Shown here in pieces: positions 16,914 to 26,418 of a stretch of 53,310 bases of DNA. Origin of the DNA: an uncultured bacterium (GTDB lineage: Bacteria > Babelota > Babeliae > Babelales > Babelaceae); assembly GCA_903831405.1 (NCBI GenBank), contig CAIKXM010000050.1, positions 1 to 53,310 on the forward strand, given 5' to 3'. Positions within the stretch are counted from its first letter, which is position 1, and the number at the start of each line of letters is the position of its first letter. Below the pieces are notes generated by a model. That model was given only the letters and a program-made list of their open reading frames with translations. It did not search any database and had not been told where the DNA came from. The position numbers and the translations under genes were made by a program.

Positions 16914-17624
16914 ATGAATAAAAAGCGATATATTGATCTGAGTTGGCCTATTAGTAATGGTATGCCCGTATATCCTGGCGATAGTGCGGTACAACTGATT
17001 GACATGAATGTTGGCAAAAAAGATGTGGTGTATGAGCAGTATGTGCTGAACATGTCATTGCATGCAGGTACGCACATTGATGGACCAGCGCATGTGAGAG
17101 CTGATAGTAAAAAAAATATGACTACTCGCGTTACCTATATTTCTGATATTTCGCTTGATCGATGTGCTGGCAATGGGTGTATTCTTGACGTGCATGATAT
17201 GCACTCCATTGGGTATGATCCTATGTATGAGTCTATGGTACATGAGAATGATGTGGTGTTATTGTATACTGGATATGCTGCACAATATGGTAGTGCTGAG
17301 TATTATGCTAAACATCCGGTTATTACTAAGCAACTTGCACAATTTTTTGTTGATAAAAAGGTGCGCTGTGTTGGTATTGATGCGCCATCAGTCGAAAAAG
17401 TTTTTGATAGTGATGTGATAGCAAAGAATTTTGATACAATAAGTGCAGCTAAAATAGAGATATTGAGCGATATTCATACATTATTACTTGCTAGTAATAT
17501 TTTGATACTTGAGAATTTGCGCAATCTTGACAAGCTCATTGATGTTATGCAGTGTGAAGTATTCTTTTTTCCACTCAAAATTGCTGCTGATTCATCGCCC
17601 GTGCGTGTTGTTGCACGAATATAA
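16914..17624 (+). CDS. Cyclase family protein (kynurenine formamidase-like metal-dependent hydrolase)
   Basis: A 236-residue protein with the family's HAGTHIDGPAH metal-binding motif at about 55-65, preceded by DLSWPISNGMPVYPGD at the N-terminus and followed by VGIDAPSVE and LENLRNLDKL near the end. Length is normal for the family. Members hydrolyse N-formylkynurenine or related amides and are often annotated simply as cyclase. No tryptophan-catabolism gene is nearby, so the substrate is open. ATG 16914 has AAGGA at 16901-16905. There are only five bases between its stop and the stop of the opposing peptidase gene. Confidence 0.9.
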   Translation: MNKKRYIDLSWPISNGMPVYPGDSAVQLIDMNVGKKDVVYEQYVLNMSLHAGTHIDGPAHVRADSKKNMTTRVTYISDISLDRCAGNGCILDVHDMHSIGYDPMYESMVHENDVVLLYTGYAAQYGSAEYYAKHPVITKQLAQFFVDKKVRCVGIDAPSVEKVFDSDVIAKNFDTISAAKIEILSDIHTLLLASNILILENLRNLDKLIDVMQCEVFFFPLKIAADSSPVRVVARI

Positions 17625-17629
17625 AAGCT

Positions 17630-19858
17630 CTATGCAAGCAGCTCTTTTATAAGCGCGTCTTGATTTGATTTACGGCCCAAAAAGGTTTCCAGTAGTTTTT
17701 CTGGATCAATACTACCGCCCCTGCTCAATATATCCGCTGTTAATTTTTCACCAACTTCTGTATTAAGTAGACCATTGGTCTTGATGTAGTCAAATAGATC
17801 CAGAGCATGAACCAGTGACCATAGATAGCTATAATACTTAGCGCCATAGCCCATCAAGTGACCAAATGAGCAGTACATATGCGCTTGTGGCTCATATGCT
17901 ACACCAATAGAATATTGAGCGTTTATATCAGCAATAGCAGTGTCAATGTTCTTGCTACTGTTTGCGTCAAAGAGCTGTAGAGATATAAGTGCATTGATAA
18001 TTTGTTGATTGATAGAAAAGCTTTGGGCAAGTTTTTTGAGTTGTATTTTTGCCTGTATTATCTCATCAGAGAGCGGTTCGCCTGTTTGGTAATGATGGCT
18101 ATATTTTTTGAGTATATCTGCATTCCACATCCATTCCTCAAACATTTGTGAGGGGACTTCGACAAAGTCTCTCTTGGTAGCGGTGCCTGCAAAGCTTACC
18201 AGTGTTGTTTTGCTTAATATGGTGTGCATAGCATGACCAAATTCATGAAAGAACGTTGTCACATCGAGATGCTTAAGCAGTGCTGGTTTGCCTGCACTTG
18301 GCTTGGGAAAGTTTGCTATGATTAACACAAGAGAGGGCTGAGAGGTTTTTCTGCCCTGCTCATCTACGGTGATTATCGGTGATAGCAATCCTATCTCGCA
18401 TGCATGAGAAAATTTGTCTGCACGTGGGTATAGATCAAGTAATATATGCCCAAGAAGTTCATTTTGTTTGTTGCGTACTTCTATGGATTGAACATCTTCG
18501 TGCCATAGATTTTTTGGTGAAGTTATTTTAAAAGAGAGGCCCAAAAATTGCTGATAGATCTCAAAGATACCATTGATTGTTTGTTCTACGGGAAAATATT
18601 CAGCCACTGTGCGTTCATCGAGATTAAAATGTTTTTTTTTGTATTCGTTTACTAGGTATTTTATGTCCCATGGCTTGCAGGTATGATCGGGGTTAAGAGT
18701 AACGCCTTTTGGCAGACTTTTGGTAAGCTCTGCTATCTCAGCAGTAGCTTTTGGAACCATTTTATTTCTTAGTGTAATAAGGAAATCATGCACGTGTTCT
18801 GGTGTCTGCGCCATTTCACTATCAATGTCCATGTGAGCAAAGCTTGCAAAGCCAAGTTTGTTTGCAAGTTCTGCTCGCAGAGTAATTATGCGTTGTAGCA
18901 ATAGTGCATTCTGCGGATAAGCTCTATTGAGAAATGCTATATATAATTGCTTTCGGGTAGATTCTATAGAGCAGTTTTCGATAATTTCGGTATAGGTTGG
19001 ATAGTCGCAGGTAAGAATATAGTGTTGTGTTTGCGCTGATTGGGTTGGTTGTAATTTATTTTGATTAGAAAATTCTTGACTAGAAGCGTGTGTGGTTGAT
19101 TCTTTTGGATCACTATTTTGTTGAACTGTTTTTAACGTTTTTATAAAATCTTCTGATAACCCGGCTAATTCATCTTTGGTTACGTGTATGGTGCTTTTGT
19201 CTGCAGCAATATTTTGTTCAAATTCGATTTCAAGTGCTGCTAACTCTTTTTGTATTTTTTTTACTTCTGCAAACTTTTCTGCCGGGAGCGTAAGACCACT
19301 TTTAACAAAGCCCTTCATTACTTCTTGTAGGAAATACTGTTGCTCTTCTGTTAATGCTTCATTGCGCTTGTCGCTATCATCAACATATTCTTTGAATGCA
19401 TAGTATATAGCAGGGTCATCAAACATATCTATGGCGCAGTTGGTGAGTTCGTTGATACAACTGCAGCACGTTGTACAAATTTCTTTGTTGGGGCTTACAT
19501 AGAGGAGTGTGCTGATAGGTGATGAACCGCTTTGATAGAGCGCACGAGCACGATCAAAAGCTTGCGGCGTATTACTGAAGGCACGCCTGTCTCGTGAAAT
19601 ATTTTTTATTTGATCTAAAAGCTCTTTTGTCTGCGTAATAACAATGTTTTTTTGTATAATAATTTCATCACTGCATGAGGGGAAAAAATTAATTATATCT
19701 TGCTCGTTTGTTACACAAAAATTATTTTTCATACGTTCTCGCAAGGTTATTTTAAATAGTGTATGTGATTTTTTACCAAAGCAACCACTAAAGAGGCAAA
19801 AATAGCCTATAGCAAAAATGCTGACAAAAGTGATTACGCGATTTTTATACTGTTTCAT
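17630..19858 (-). CDS. M3 family oligopeptidase, exported, possible lipoprotein
   Basis: A 742-residue zinc metallopeptidase of the thimet oligopeptidase/Dcp family. The catalytic HEFGH lies in TTFFHEFGHAMHTILS at about residue 540, with the downstream glutamate in DFVEVPSQMFEEW. The N-terminus (MKQYKNRV... CLFSGC) is a signal peptide ending in FSGC, close to a lipobox, so it may be a lipoprotein. Most M3 peptidases are cytosolic, and exported forms are less usual. A low-complexity linker around 255-275 is Gln/Ser-rich. It would cleave short peptides in the envelope or outside the cell, which fits a bacterium that lives on host peptides. Confidence 0.92.
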   Translation of the reverse strand: MKQYKNRVITFVSIFAIGYFCLFSGCFGKKSHTLFKITLRERMKNNFCVTNEQDIINFFPSCSDEIIIQKNIVITQTKELLDQIKNISRDRRAFSNTPQAFDRARALYQSGSSPISTLLYVSPNKEICTTCCSCINELTNCAIDMFDDPAIYYAFKEYVDDSDKRNEALTEEQQYFLQEVMKGFVKSGLTLPAEKFAEVKKIQKELAALEIEFEQNIAADKSTIHVTKDELAGLSEDFIKTLKTVQQNSDPKESTTHASSQEFSNQNKLQPTQSAQTQHYILTCDYPTYTEIIENCSIESTRKQLYIAFLNRAYPQNALLLQRIITLRAELANKLGFASFAHMDIDSEMAQTPEHVHDFLITLRNKMVPKATAEIAELTKSLPKGVTLNPDHTCKPWDIKYLVNEYKKKHFNLDERTVAEYFPVEQTINGIFEIYQQFLGLSFKITSPKNLWHEDVQSIEVRNKQNELLGHILLDLYPRADKFSHACEIGLLSPIITVDEQGRKTSQPSLVLIIANFPKPSAGKPALLKHLDVTTFFHEFGHAMHTILSKTTLVSFAGTATKRDFVEVPSQMFEEWMWNADILKKYSHHYQTGEPLSDEIIQAKIQLKKLAQSFSINQQIINALISLQLFDANSSKNIDTAIADINAQYSIGVAYEPQAHMYCSFGHLMGYGAKYYSYLWSLVHALDLFDYIKTNGLLNTEVGEKLTADILSRGGSIDPEKLLETFLGRKSNQDALIKELLA

Positions 19859-20070
19859 AAATGTATTGATACGCTTTCTGCTTTTTTTATTTCTGAACAG
19901 TTTGTTATACGTACATAGTTACTAATTTTTTAATCTATAGCAAGCTTTGGCCAAGATATACACAGGTATATAAAGGTAGCATTGGAGCTTTGAGGGCATG
20001 TTTTACTATTGTAGTCTTTTGCATAAAGGTACGTGAAATTTGCTAGTCTGTATGTATATATTTCATTGTA

Positions 20071-20104
20071 ACAGATATGCGCAGTTATATATGCACATAT
20101 CTGT
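20071..20104 (-). terminator. Weak hairpin downstream of murJ
   Basis: ACAGATATG pairs with CATATCTGT. No T run is visible on the minus strand. The rest of 19859-20150 shows nothing but presumably the peptidase promoter. Confidence 0.3.
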
Positions 20105-20150
20105 GTTAAAAATGATATTGTCTGCGGAGTAAGGTCTTTTTATATGGTGA

Positions 20151-21779
20151 TTAACACTTGTTGATGCAATTTTTGGAAGAGCGTTTTTGCGCCCCTATGA
20201 AGTACAATCTGATACCAAATAATTTTCGGGTTTTGTATATGGCATACATAACGAGTAAAAATAGTGGCATGACCCAAAACCAAAGAATGAATGTATGGAA
20301 AATAATATGCACTGCTCTCTCTGATAAATAATGGGCACTGAGCATCTGTGCTGCTTTAAAAAAAAGATATGCAGGAATCAAAAAACAGCAGAGTTGTAGT
20401 AGGTATTTTCCTAAAAAAGTACTTGTTTGTTTGGTGTAGACAGAAAAATTGAGATGTTTTTTGAGTCCAATTATATAGAGTAATAATTGAAATCCACTCG
20501 CTATGGTTGTTGCAAGAGGTATGCCATAGATACCAAATGGCTTGAGAAACAACATATTAAGGACAATGTTGCATGTTGCGCCACCAAGGCAGATAAGGGC
20601 AGGCAGCATTGTTTTGTGACAAGCATAGAACATTTGTAGAATGATTTTATTAAGTGATATAAAAAAGAGTCCTGCGGTAAAAATAATTAATAGTGTTGAT
20701 GCAATTTTTACCGAATCCATGGTGAAGTTTTTTGAAAACAGTGTTGTTTCGAATAATTCTTTTGCAAAAAAGCTCATAAATAATATGGTTGGGATTGTGA
20801 GCCAGGCGATAAACTTTGTTGCTTCGAATAAATAAAAGCTGAGGCGTTTGCGTGCATAACAGGCTATTTGTGAACACTGAGGAAGGAGGACGGTAGAAAA
20901 AGCATTAGCAAAGACGCTATTTGGTATAGTCATAAATGAATTTGCATAATAAACCAATGTAACAGAACCAGCTGCAGAAATATAAGTTGCAAAGCTTTGA
21001 TCAACGAAGGTATTGATAATTAATGCGCCACCGCTGATACTGCAGGGGATAAATTTATACAATACTGTTTTAAAAGCATGCCATGCTTGCGGTGTTGGTC
21101 GGCTAAAAGAGAATCCCGCTGATCTATACGCAATGATATGCATAGTTACCAAAATGATGCCGTTAAGAATCATTGCATAGGCAAGATACACGACCGATAA
21201 GTGAAACTGGATGCCTATTAATATATACAGAATAAAGCAGACATTTAAAACAATCTGACTTGATGCGGGAACAGTAAAACGACCGACACTGTTTAAGGCT
21301 CCCCCCAGTAGTGCGCTGGTTGAGAAGGCAAGAATAAGAAAAACAACGATACGGGTAAGATATATTACCAAAGCAATGTGTTCTGCGGTGACAGCGGGGT
21401 TTATGAACCAGCCGGGAGCAATAAGGCGAAGAACAAATTCAGCTTTGATAAAAATGAATAAACAAAGAATTAGCAAAAAGCCTTGTATAACCAATTGCGT
21501 TGCAGCCATCAGACTATTAGCAGCTTCTATACCATCTTTTTTGTATTCTGATATAAATGTTGGCACAAAGGCAGCGTTTAGTGATCCTTCGGCAAATATT
21601 TTACGCAATGAGTTGGGTATGCGCCATGCCATAACAAAAGCGTCAGCAACGCGGGTTACGCCCAAAAAATTGATCATTATTATTTCGCGCGCCATGCCCA
21701 ATAACCGGGAAGCGAGCACAGAAAAACCAACCTGCATTGTTTTAAGAATTATTGATTTTCTTTTCAATCGAATTGCCAT
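20151..21779 (-). CDS. murJ: MurJ/MviN lipid II flippase
   Basis: A 542-residue protein with about 14 membrane helices. The N-terminus has the family's signature stretch (VLASRLLGMAREIIMINFLG, then ADAFVMAWRIPNSLRKIFAEGSLNAAFVPTF). MurJ flips lipid II to the outer face for peptidoglycan synthesis. It overlaps the upstream ABC ATPase gene by 38 bases, and AAGGAA lies before its ATG inside that gene. With alr upstream, glmU at 43 kb and mreB at 49 kb, it argues that peptidoglycan is made. Confidence 0.95.
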   Translation of the reverse strand: MAIRLKRKSIILKTMQVGFSVLASRLLGMAREIIMINFLGVTRVADAFVMAWRIPNSLRKIFAEGSLNAAFVPTFISEYKKDGIEAANSLMAATQLVIQGFLLILCLFIFIKAEFVLRLIAPGWFINPAVTAEHIALVIYLTRIVVFLILAFSTSALLGGALNSVGRFTVPASSQIVLNVCFILYILIGIQFHLSVVYLAYAMILNGIILVTMHIIAYRSAGFSFSRPTPQAWHAFKTVLYKFIPCSISGGALIINTFVDQSFATYISAAGSVTLVYYANSFMTIPNSVFANAFSTVLLPQCSQIACYARKRLSFYLFEATKFIAWLTIPTILFMSFFAKELFETTLFSKNFTMDSVKIASTLLIIFTAGLFFISLNKIILQMFYACHKTMLPALICLGGATCNIVLNMLFLKPFGIYGIPLATTIASGFQLLLYIIGLKKHLNFSVYTKQTSTFLGKYLLQLCCFLIPAYLFFKAAQMLSAHYLSERAVHIIFHTFILWFWVMPLFLLVMYAIYKTRKLFGIRLYFIGAQKRSSKNCINKC

Positions 21780-22443
21780 ATGGCGTTCCTTGTAGGGTAT
21801 AAATTATATTCATTTTATTTGCAACGTGTATGTCATGAGTCGAGATGATGATTCCTATATTCTCTGTTATATGGGCGTTAATAAGCAAGTTTATGATGCA
21901 ATCTTTATTTTTTTGATCAACATGGGCTGTTGGTTCGTCTGCTATAATAAAGTGTGGCTTGGAGAATAGTGCTTGTGCAATGGCGACTCGTTGTGCTTCT
22001 CCCCCCGAAAGATTTTTGGGTGAGCGTGATGCATATTCCAAGAGGCCGACATATGAGAGTAGTTGGCGCGCGCGTTGTTTGTCATAGCTTATTTTTGAAG
22101 TAGTAATAAAGCTTTTAAGCATAACATTTTCCAGCAGTGTGCATTCATTGAGCAACGCGGGTCGTTGCAGCATTATGCTATAGTTTGCGCTGCAAAAGGA
22201 ATGAAGTTCTTGCGGCGATAGGGTATGTAAAGCAGTTTCATTATATTGTATTGATCCGCTGCTTACTTTTTCCAAGCCGGCGATCATAGAAAGTAGCGTT
22301 GTTTTGCCGCTTCCTGAAGGTCCAACAAGTGCGTATGTTTTTGATTGTTCAAATACCATTGATACATCATTAAATAGCGTACATGGTGCATCTTGGTGAG
22401 CAAATGATTTACTTACATTGCTTAGGGTTATCAGATGGTTCAT
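21742..22443 (-). CDS. ABC transporter ATP-binding protein (LolD/MacB type)
   Basis: A 233-residue ABC ATPase: Walker A GPSGSGKTT at about 40-48, signature LSGGEAQR, Walker B FIIADEPT and the switch His in ISTHD. The sequence type is like LolD/FtsE/MacB small ATPases. No permease is next to it; its partner must lie elsewhere. It starts at an ATGA overlap with the nucleoside kinase stop and overlaps murJ by 38 bases, so the four genes from alr to murJ form one tightly coupled operon. Confidence 0.88.
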   Translation of the reverse strand: MNHLITLSNVSKSFAHQDAPCTLFNDVSMVFEQSKTYALVGPSGSGKTTLLSMIAGLEKVSSGSIQYNETALHTLSPQELHSFCSANYSIMLQRPALLNECTLLENVMLKSFITTSKISYDKQRARQLLSYVGLLEYASRSPKNLSGGEAQRVAIAQALFSKPHFIIADEPTAHVDQKNKDCIINLLINAHITENIGIIISTHDIHVANKMNIIYTLQGTPYGNSIEKKINNS

Positions 22444-23093
22444 GTATGCTCGATAAATTGAAGTATTGAAGCGCTCATTTTTTCGAACACTGCTCTATTT
22501 GTTTCGAAATCATCATTACAATCAATAACAATGACAGGAACATTTTTCAGCTCTTGAGAGATATCTAGTTTTTTAATAAGAAAATCATCATGTCGTTCGT
22601 GTATATGTTCAATATACTCATAGGGAATTGACGACTCTGCAGAGCGATTGCGCTTGCGTGCTCGCTCATAACTTATCGTAGGATCGACGCGAAGATAAAT
22701 AAAACCTTGTGGAACCCTGCAGGTATTGGAAACAAGAGTGTTAAAAATATCAAGATATATTTTCCATTCGAGCTTTGATATAAAACCACTTTGATGGCTA
22801 TTTTTGGCAAAGCAATAATGGCCAGAATATATTGAACGTTCAACGAGCAATGTTTGTTCTGATTGTTGGTATATTAGATGATCTTGAATTCTGTTTTGCA
22901 TGGCAAAAGTCTCAAAAGTAAGCGCCCATCGCTTTGTATCTGTATAAAAATTTTGCAATAGAGATTTTCCATCATCTTCGTCTGCCCAGATATTTACTGG
23001 CTCAAGAGCAGTTTTGAGCAACGAGTGTTCTGCTGCAATTTTTTTTAAAAATGTTGACTTACCTGATCCAATGTTTCCTTCGAGTATATACAT
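22440..23093 (-). CDS. Deoxynucleoside kinase
   Basis: A 217-residue dNK-family kinase: P-loop EGNIGSGKST right at the N-terminus, ERSIYSG (the ERS motif), and an Arg-rich lid RARKRNRSAES. It phosphorylates deoxynucleosides with ATP, a salvage route useful to a parasite. ATG 23093 places the P-loop at residue 5, as in relatives; a longer frame opening at 23153 would run into alr. AAGGAG lies 13 bases upstream, a long spacing, and an in-frame GTG sits in between. Confidence 0.88.
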   Translation of the reverse strand: MYILEGNIGSGKSTFLKKIAAEHSLLKTALEPVNIWADEDDGKSLLQNFYTDTKRWALTFETFAMQNRIQDHLIYQQSEQTLLVERSIYSGHYCFAKNSHQSGFISKLEWKIYLDIFNTLVSNTCRVPQGFIYLRVDPTISYERARKRNRSAESSIPYEYIEHIHERHDDFLIKKLDISQELKNVPVIVIDCNDDFETNRAVFEKMSASILQFIEHT

Positions 23094-23119
23094 GTGTCGT
23101 AACACGCTCCTTATTTTTT

Positions 23120-24271
23120 TTATTTCGCTCGTATGCGCGGCAGTCCTGCGCATAAGCTTGTTGTAATTTCAATTGGTTTTTTATTAACGAGTGCCGCTAT
23201 TGTTGCACAATTTGGTGCAGGGTCGCTACCAAAGAGCGTCACCTCATCCCCTATCTGCACTCCGGGAATAGCCGTGACATCAACATTAATGACATTCATG
23301 CTAATGCAACCAATTAGTGGTGCTTGCATGCCATTAATAAGAACGGTCATCTTTGATGTGCCAAGTGGCTGAGGGTAACCTTCCATGTATCCACAGGGGA
23401 GGTAGGCAATAGCGCTTTCTCGCATTGTGTATTCTTGTGCGCCATAACTGATAGGACAACATGAGGGCAGATGTTTGATCGACATGATACGTGTTTTGAG
23501 CGAGAGTACGGGCTTAACTGAGTCATTGCTCATGCGCTGTATGATGGTTTTTTGATGCGGTGATTTATAAAAGCCGTATAAGAGCGACCCTACTCGTATA
23601 AGATCATCATTACGTTTTGATGCGTACATAAGACCACTTGATGCATAGACATGTGATAGTGGTTTGCTCTGATTGTTTTTGGTGCACCAGGTATGTATTT
23701 TATTGTATAGATTATCAAAACAGGCAAGTTGCTTGTTTGAAATTTCACAATCTTCTTCGGGTAGGTGTGAAAGGTGCGTCATGACACTATACAGATTGAT
23801 GTGAGGATTTTCTTGGAGCAATGTGAGGGCTATCTCGAGGTCTTGTTCACGTAGCCCCAGTCTGCCGATACCTGCGTCAATTTTAATAGTAATGCGAGCG
23901 TTGAGATTATTTTTTTTTGCTAGAGCGATAATTTTTTTAAGCCCGTGTATATCATTGATAGAAATGCATATAGAGTGCTTGAGGGATTCTTCAAGATACT
24001 CATCATCAGCTGCTCCAAGTACGATAATCGTTTGAGAGCATGAGAGTTCTGTTTTAATTGTAAGAGCTTCGGCAATACTAAATACACAAAAATGTGTTAT
24101 ATATTCGCATCGTGAGGCTATTGAGGCAAATTCGAGCAAACCGTGTCCGTATGCATTGCTTTTGAGAACTGCGGCAATGTTTTTTTTGCTTATTGTGTGT
24201 ATAAGTTTTGCATTATGATGAACATGCTCTTCTGAGAGTTCAATCCAGGTGGTTGTCTGAGGAAAAATCAT
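23120..24271 (-). CDS. alr: Alanine racemase
   Basis: A 383-residue PLP enzyme. The catalytic lysine is in AVLKSNAYGHG at about residue 38, and the opposing catalytic tyrosine is in SYGAQEYT around 270. LIRVGSLLYGFY and the C-terminal GDEVTLFG are also typical. It makes D-alanine for peptidoglycan. It is the first gene of the minus-strand operon alr-dNK-ABC-murJ, with a 26-base gap to the kinase. Confidence 0.95.
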   Translation of the reverse strand: MIFPQTTTWIELSEEHVHHNAKLIHTISKKNIAAVLKSNAYGHGLLEFASIASRCEYITHFCVFSIAEALTIKTELSCSQTIIVLGAADDEYLEESLKHSICISINDIHGLKKIIALAKKNNLNARITIKIDAGIGRLGLREQDLEIALTLLQENPHINLYSVMTHLSHLPEEDCEISNKQLACFDNLYNKIHTWCTKNNQSKPLSHVYASSGLMYASKRNDDLIRVGSLLYGFYKSPHQKTIIQRMSNDSVKPVLSLKTRIMSIKHLPSCCPISYGAQEYTMRESAIAYLPCGYMEGYPQPLGTSKMTVLINGMQAPLIGCISMNVINVDVTAIPGVQIGDEVTLFGSDPAPNCATIAALVNKKPIEITTSLCAGLPRIRAK

Positions 24272-24331
24272 AAAAACTTCCCTATCTATTAGGCGAATCT
24301 ATATGCTAAGTGCTAATACAGAGCTCTGACT

Positions 24332-24392
24332 AAAAAAACAAATGATACGATATTTGTAGTACGCATGGCGCTTTATTAATCGTATCATTTGT
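24332..24392 (-). terminator. Intrinsic terminator of tsf-frr
   Basis: Read on the minus strand, ACAAATGATACGAT pairs with ATCGTATCATTTGT and is followed by seven T. It lies 12 bases after the frr stop. Confidence 0.85.
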
Positions 24393-24404
24393 AAAAACAT
24401 ATTT

Positions 24405-24992
24405 TTATAATTGATGTATCTCAGCGTCTTTTTTTGCTTTCAGTGCATCTACTTTTTGGATAAATTTATCGGTTGTTTTTTGGAGTAATTCTTGTAATCG
24501 TTTTGATAAATCTTCAGAAAGTTTTTTTGCCTTTTCTTTGTCTTTGATGATGTTGTTAATATCTTTGCGTATGGTACGAATAGCAACTTTACCCTCTTCG
24601 CTTTTCTTCCCTACGCTTTTGATTAATTCATCCCGGCGAGAGCTGCTCATAGGAGGAATTTGAATACGTATCAATTCGCCATCGTTGAGAGGGGTTACTG
24701 ATAAGTCTGAGAGGGCAATAGCTCTCTCAATGTTATCAATAACTGATTTGTCCCAGGGGTGGATAACGATAAGTTGAGCTTCTGGTGCGCTGATAGTTGC
24801 CAAATCTTTTATAGCCATAGTGCTACCATAGCAATCAACACGGAGCGACTCGACCATTGATGGGTGAGAGCGTCCGGTGCGAACTTTTGTCATTTCTTTT
24901 TCAAAATGTTCAAAAGGTTCTTGCATTTCGCGTTCAACATCTTTTTCGAATAACTTACTGTTTATGCCTTCAACAAGTTCAATAGAAATCAT
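24405..24992 (-). CDS. frr: Ribosome recycling factor
   Basis: A 195-residue RRF. Visible family segments are KVRTGRSHPSMVESLRVDCYGS, ISAPEAQLIVIHPWD, NDGELIRIQIPP and SSRRDELIKSV. With EF-G it splits post-termination ribosomes. ATG 24992 lies one base after the tsf stop and has TTGGAG upstream; an in-frame ATG at 25046 lies inside tsf and is rejected. In most bacteria pyrH separates tsf and frr, but here it is absent. Confidence 0.95.
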   Translation of the reverse strand: MISIELVEGINSKLFEKDVEREMQEPFEHFEKEMTKVRTGRSHPSMVESLRVDCYGSTMAIKDLATISAPEAQLIVIHPWDKSVIDNIERAIALSDLSVTPLNDGELIRIQIPPMSSSRRDELIKSVGKKSEEGKVAIRTIRKDINNIIKDKEKAKKLSEDLSKRLQELLQKTTDKFIQKVDALKAKKDAEIHQL

Positions 24993-24993
24993 A

Positions 24994-25590
24994 TTATGCT
25001 CCAATTTCGAAACGAACGAATCGGTAAATAATAATTTTTTCGCCAAGTTTGCCGACTAAGCTTTGTAGTAAGTCGCCAACGGTGAGCGAGTCATCTTTAA
25101 CAAATTTTTGGCTCAATAAGCAGTTTTCTTCATAATATTTTTCAAGCTTGCCTTCGATAATTTTGTCTATTATTTGGGCAGGTTTATTTTGTGCAACAAG
25201 TTGTTCGCGATATTCGAGCATTTCTTTTTCGATTGTAGCCTGGTCAACTTTTGCTGCGCTTATAAATCTTGGATTAAGTGCAGCAATATGCATACATATA
25301 TCGTGTGCAAATTTTTTCATATCGTCAGTGCGTGCAACAAAATCTGTTTCGCAATCGATTTCGATTAATACACCAAGGTTTGCGCCAGGATGTATGTATG
25401 CATGAACAAGACCTTCACAGGTAGCATTGTCAGCACGTTTTTGTGAAATTGCTGCGCCTTTTTTACGTAAAATTTCTTTTGCCTTTTCCATGTCGCCGTT
25501 AGCTTCAATAAGAGCTTTTTTGCAGTCCATCATGCCAGCAGCGGTCATTTCACGTAATTGTTGTATCAGGGAAAGATCTATTTTTGTCAT
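24994..25590 (-). CDS. tsf: Elongation factor Ts
   Basis: A 198-residue short-form EF-Ts: N-terminal UBA-like region (LREMTAAGMMDCKKALIEANGD), the TDFVAR motif that contacts EF-Tu, and a C-terminal IIIYRFVRFEIG strand. It is the nucleotide exchange factor for EF-Tu. It is the first gene of a two-gene operon with frr. The usual upstream rpsB is not present; a divergent rplU lies upstream instead. Confidence 0.95.
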   Translation of the reverse strand: MTKIDLSLIQQLREMTAAGMMDCKKALIEANGDMEKAKEILRKKGAAISQKRADNATCEGLVHAYIHPGANLGVLIEIDCETDFVARTDDMKKFAHDICMHIAALNPRFISAAKVDQATIEKEMLEYREQLVAQNKPAQIIDKIIEGKLEKYYEENCLLSQKFVKDDSLTVGDLLQSLVGKLGEKIIIYRFVRFEIGA

Positions 25591-25644
25591 GAGGGGAAAA
25601 TACTCCTTATTTAAAAATTAATGAATGAATGTAGAATGAGTAAC

Positions 25645-25650
25645 ATTATA
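25645..25650 (-). promoter_or_regulatory. Candidate -10 box for tsf-frr
   Basis: TATAAT on the minus strand, about 55 bases before the tsf start. The -35 is poor; TTGGCA with TATATC further upstream is an alternative. Confidence 0.3.
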
Positions 25651-25723
25651 GCAGCTTAGATATAAAACCTATTCTTAGTCTGCCAAAAAGATGGTGGATG
25701 CGCAATTTTTGTACAATTAAAAC

Positions 25724-25751
25724 TGGACAGTTTTTCTTTATATGTTACAAT
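25724..25751 (+). promoter_or_regulatory. Candidate promoter for rplU
   Basis: TGGACA at 25724-25729 and TACAAT at 25746-25751, 16 bases apart, about 75 bases before the coding start. Confidence 0.4.
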
Positions 25752-25825
25752 TTAAAGATATTTTTAGTTAAAAATGAGCATAGTTTTTAATGATATTCTT
25801 TTAAAAACAGTAAAGGTTGATCAAC

Positions 25826-26155
25826 ATGGAGTTAGGCATAACTTTTGAACGTTACGCTATTATTCAAACAGGTGGCAAACAATATCAAGCAATTGAAGGT
25901 AAAACAATTGCTATAGAGAAACTCCCTTTTGAAGCTGGCCAAGAAGTAATTTTTGATGAAGTATTACTTCGTCGCACAAACAAAGAAACAGTAGTTGTTG
26001 GACAGCCATATCTGGAAACACCAGTTAAGGCGGTTGTGGTAAAACATACCCGTGGACCAAAGCTTATTGCTTTCAAAGTTAAGCGTCGTAAGAAATCTCG
26101 TCGCAAAATTGGACACCGTCAAGACTTGACGATTGTTCGTATAGAATCTATCTAA
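25826..26155 (+). CDS. rplU: Ribosomal protein bL21
   Basis: A 109-residue bL21 with YAIIQTGGKQYQ near the N-terminus, VLLRR, and the basic C-terminal run KVKRRKKSRRKIGHRQ. It binds 23S rRNA. ATG 25826 has AAAGG nine bases upstream; an in-frame TTG at 25817 is less likely. The usual partner rpmA (bL27) is not downstream; a terminator follows instead. Confidence 0.95.
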   Translation: MELGITFERYAIIQTGGKQYQAIEGKTIAIEKLPFEAGQEVIFDEVLLRRTNKETVVVGQPYLETPVKAVVVKHTRGPKLIAFKVKRRKKSRRKIGHRQDLTIVRIESI

Positions 26156-26210
26156 AAAATAGTCTATAGAAATTATTTTTAAATAGATTTTGTATTTATT
26201 TAAAAAATTA

Positions 26211-26254
26211 AAACAGATATTGCCTAAAATGTTTTAGGCAATATCTGTTTTTTT
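26211..26254 (+). terminator. Intrinsic terminator of rplU
   Basis: A 19-bp stem, AAACAGATATTGCCTAAAA with its complement, has a two-base loop and ends in a T run. Very strong. Confidence 0.88.
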
Positions 26255-26418
26255 GTTGGCTTGATTATGCGCTTCCAAAAATTCTTTTTATGCGTGTATG
26301 TGTATAAGAGTAAAATTTATCTGGTAGTTCTGTTCTTTTTTATCACATATAGCTTTTTTTATTATTTTAATTTACTATTTGTAATAGTAATAATAAATTA
26401 AAAGAAAGGAAAGCTGTT

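Noticed and set aside
17630-19858. Firm lipoprotein call for the M3 peptidase
   Set aside because: FSGC lacks the usual Leu at -3, so lipidation is only noted as possible.
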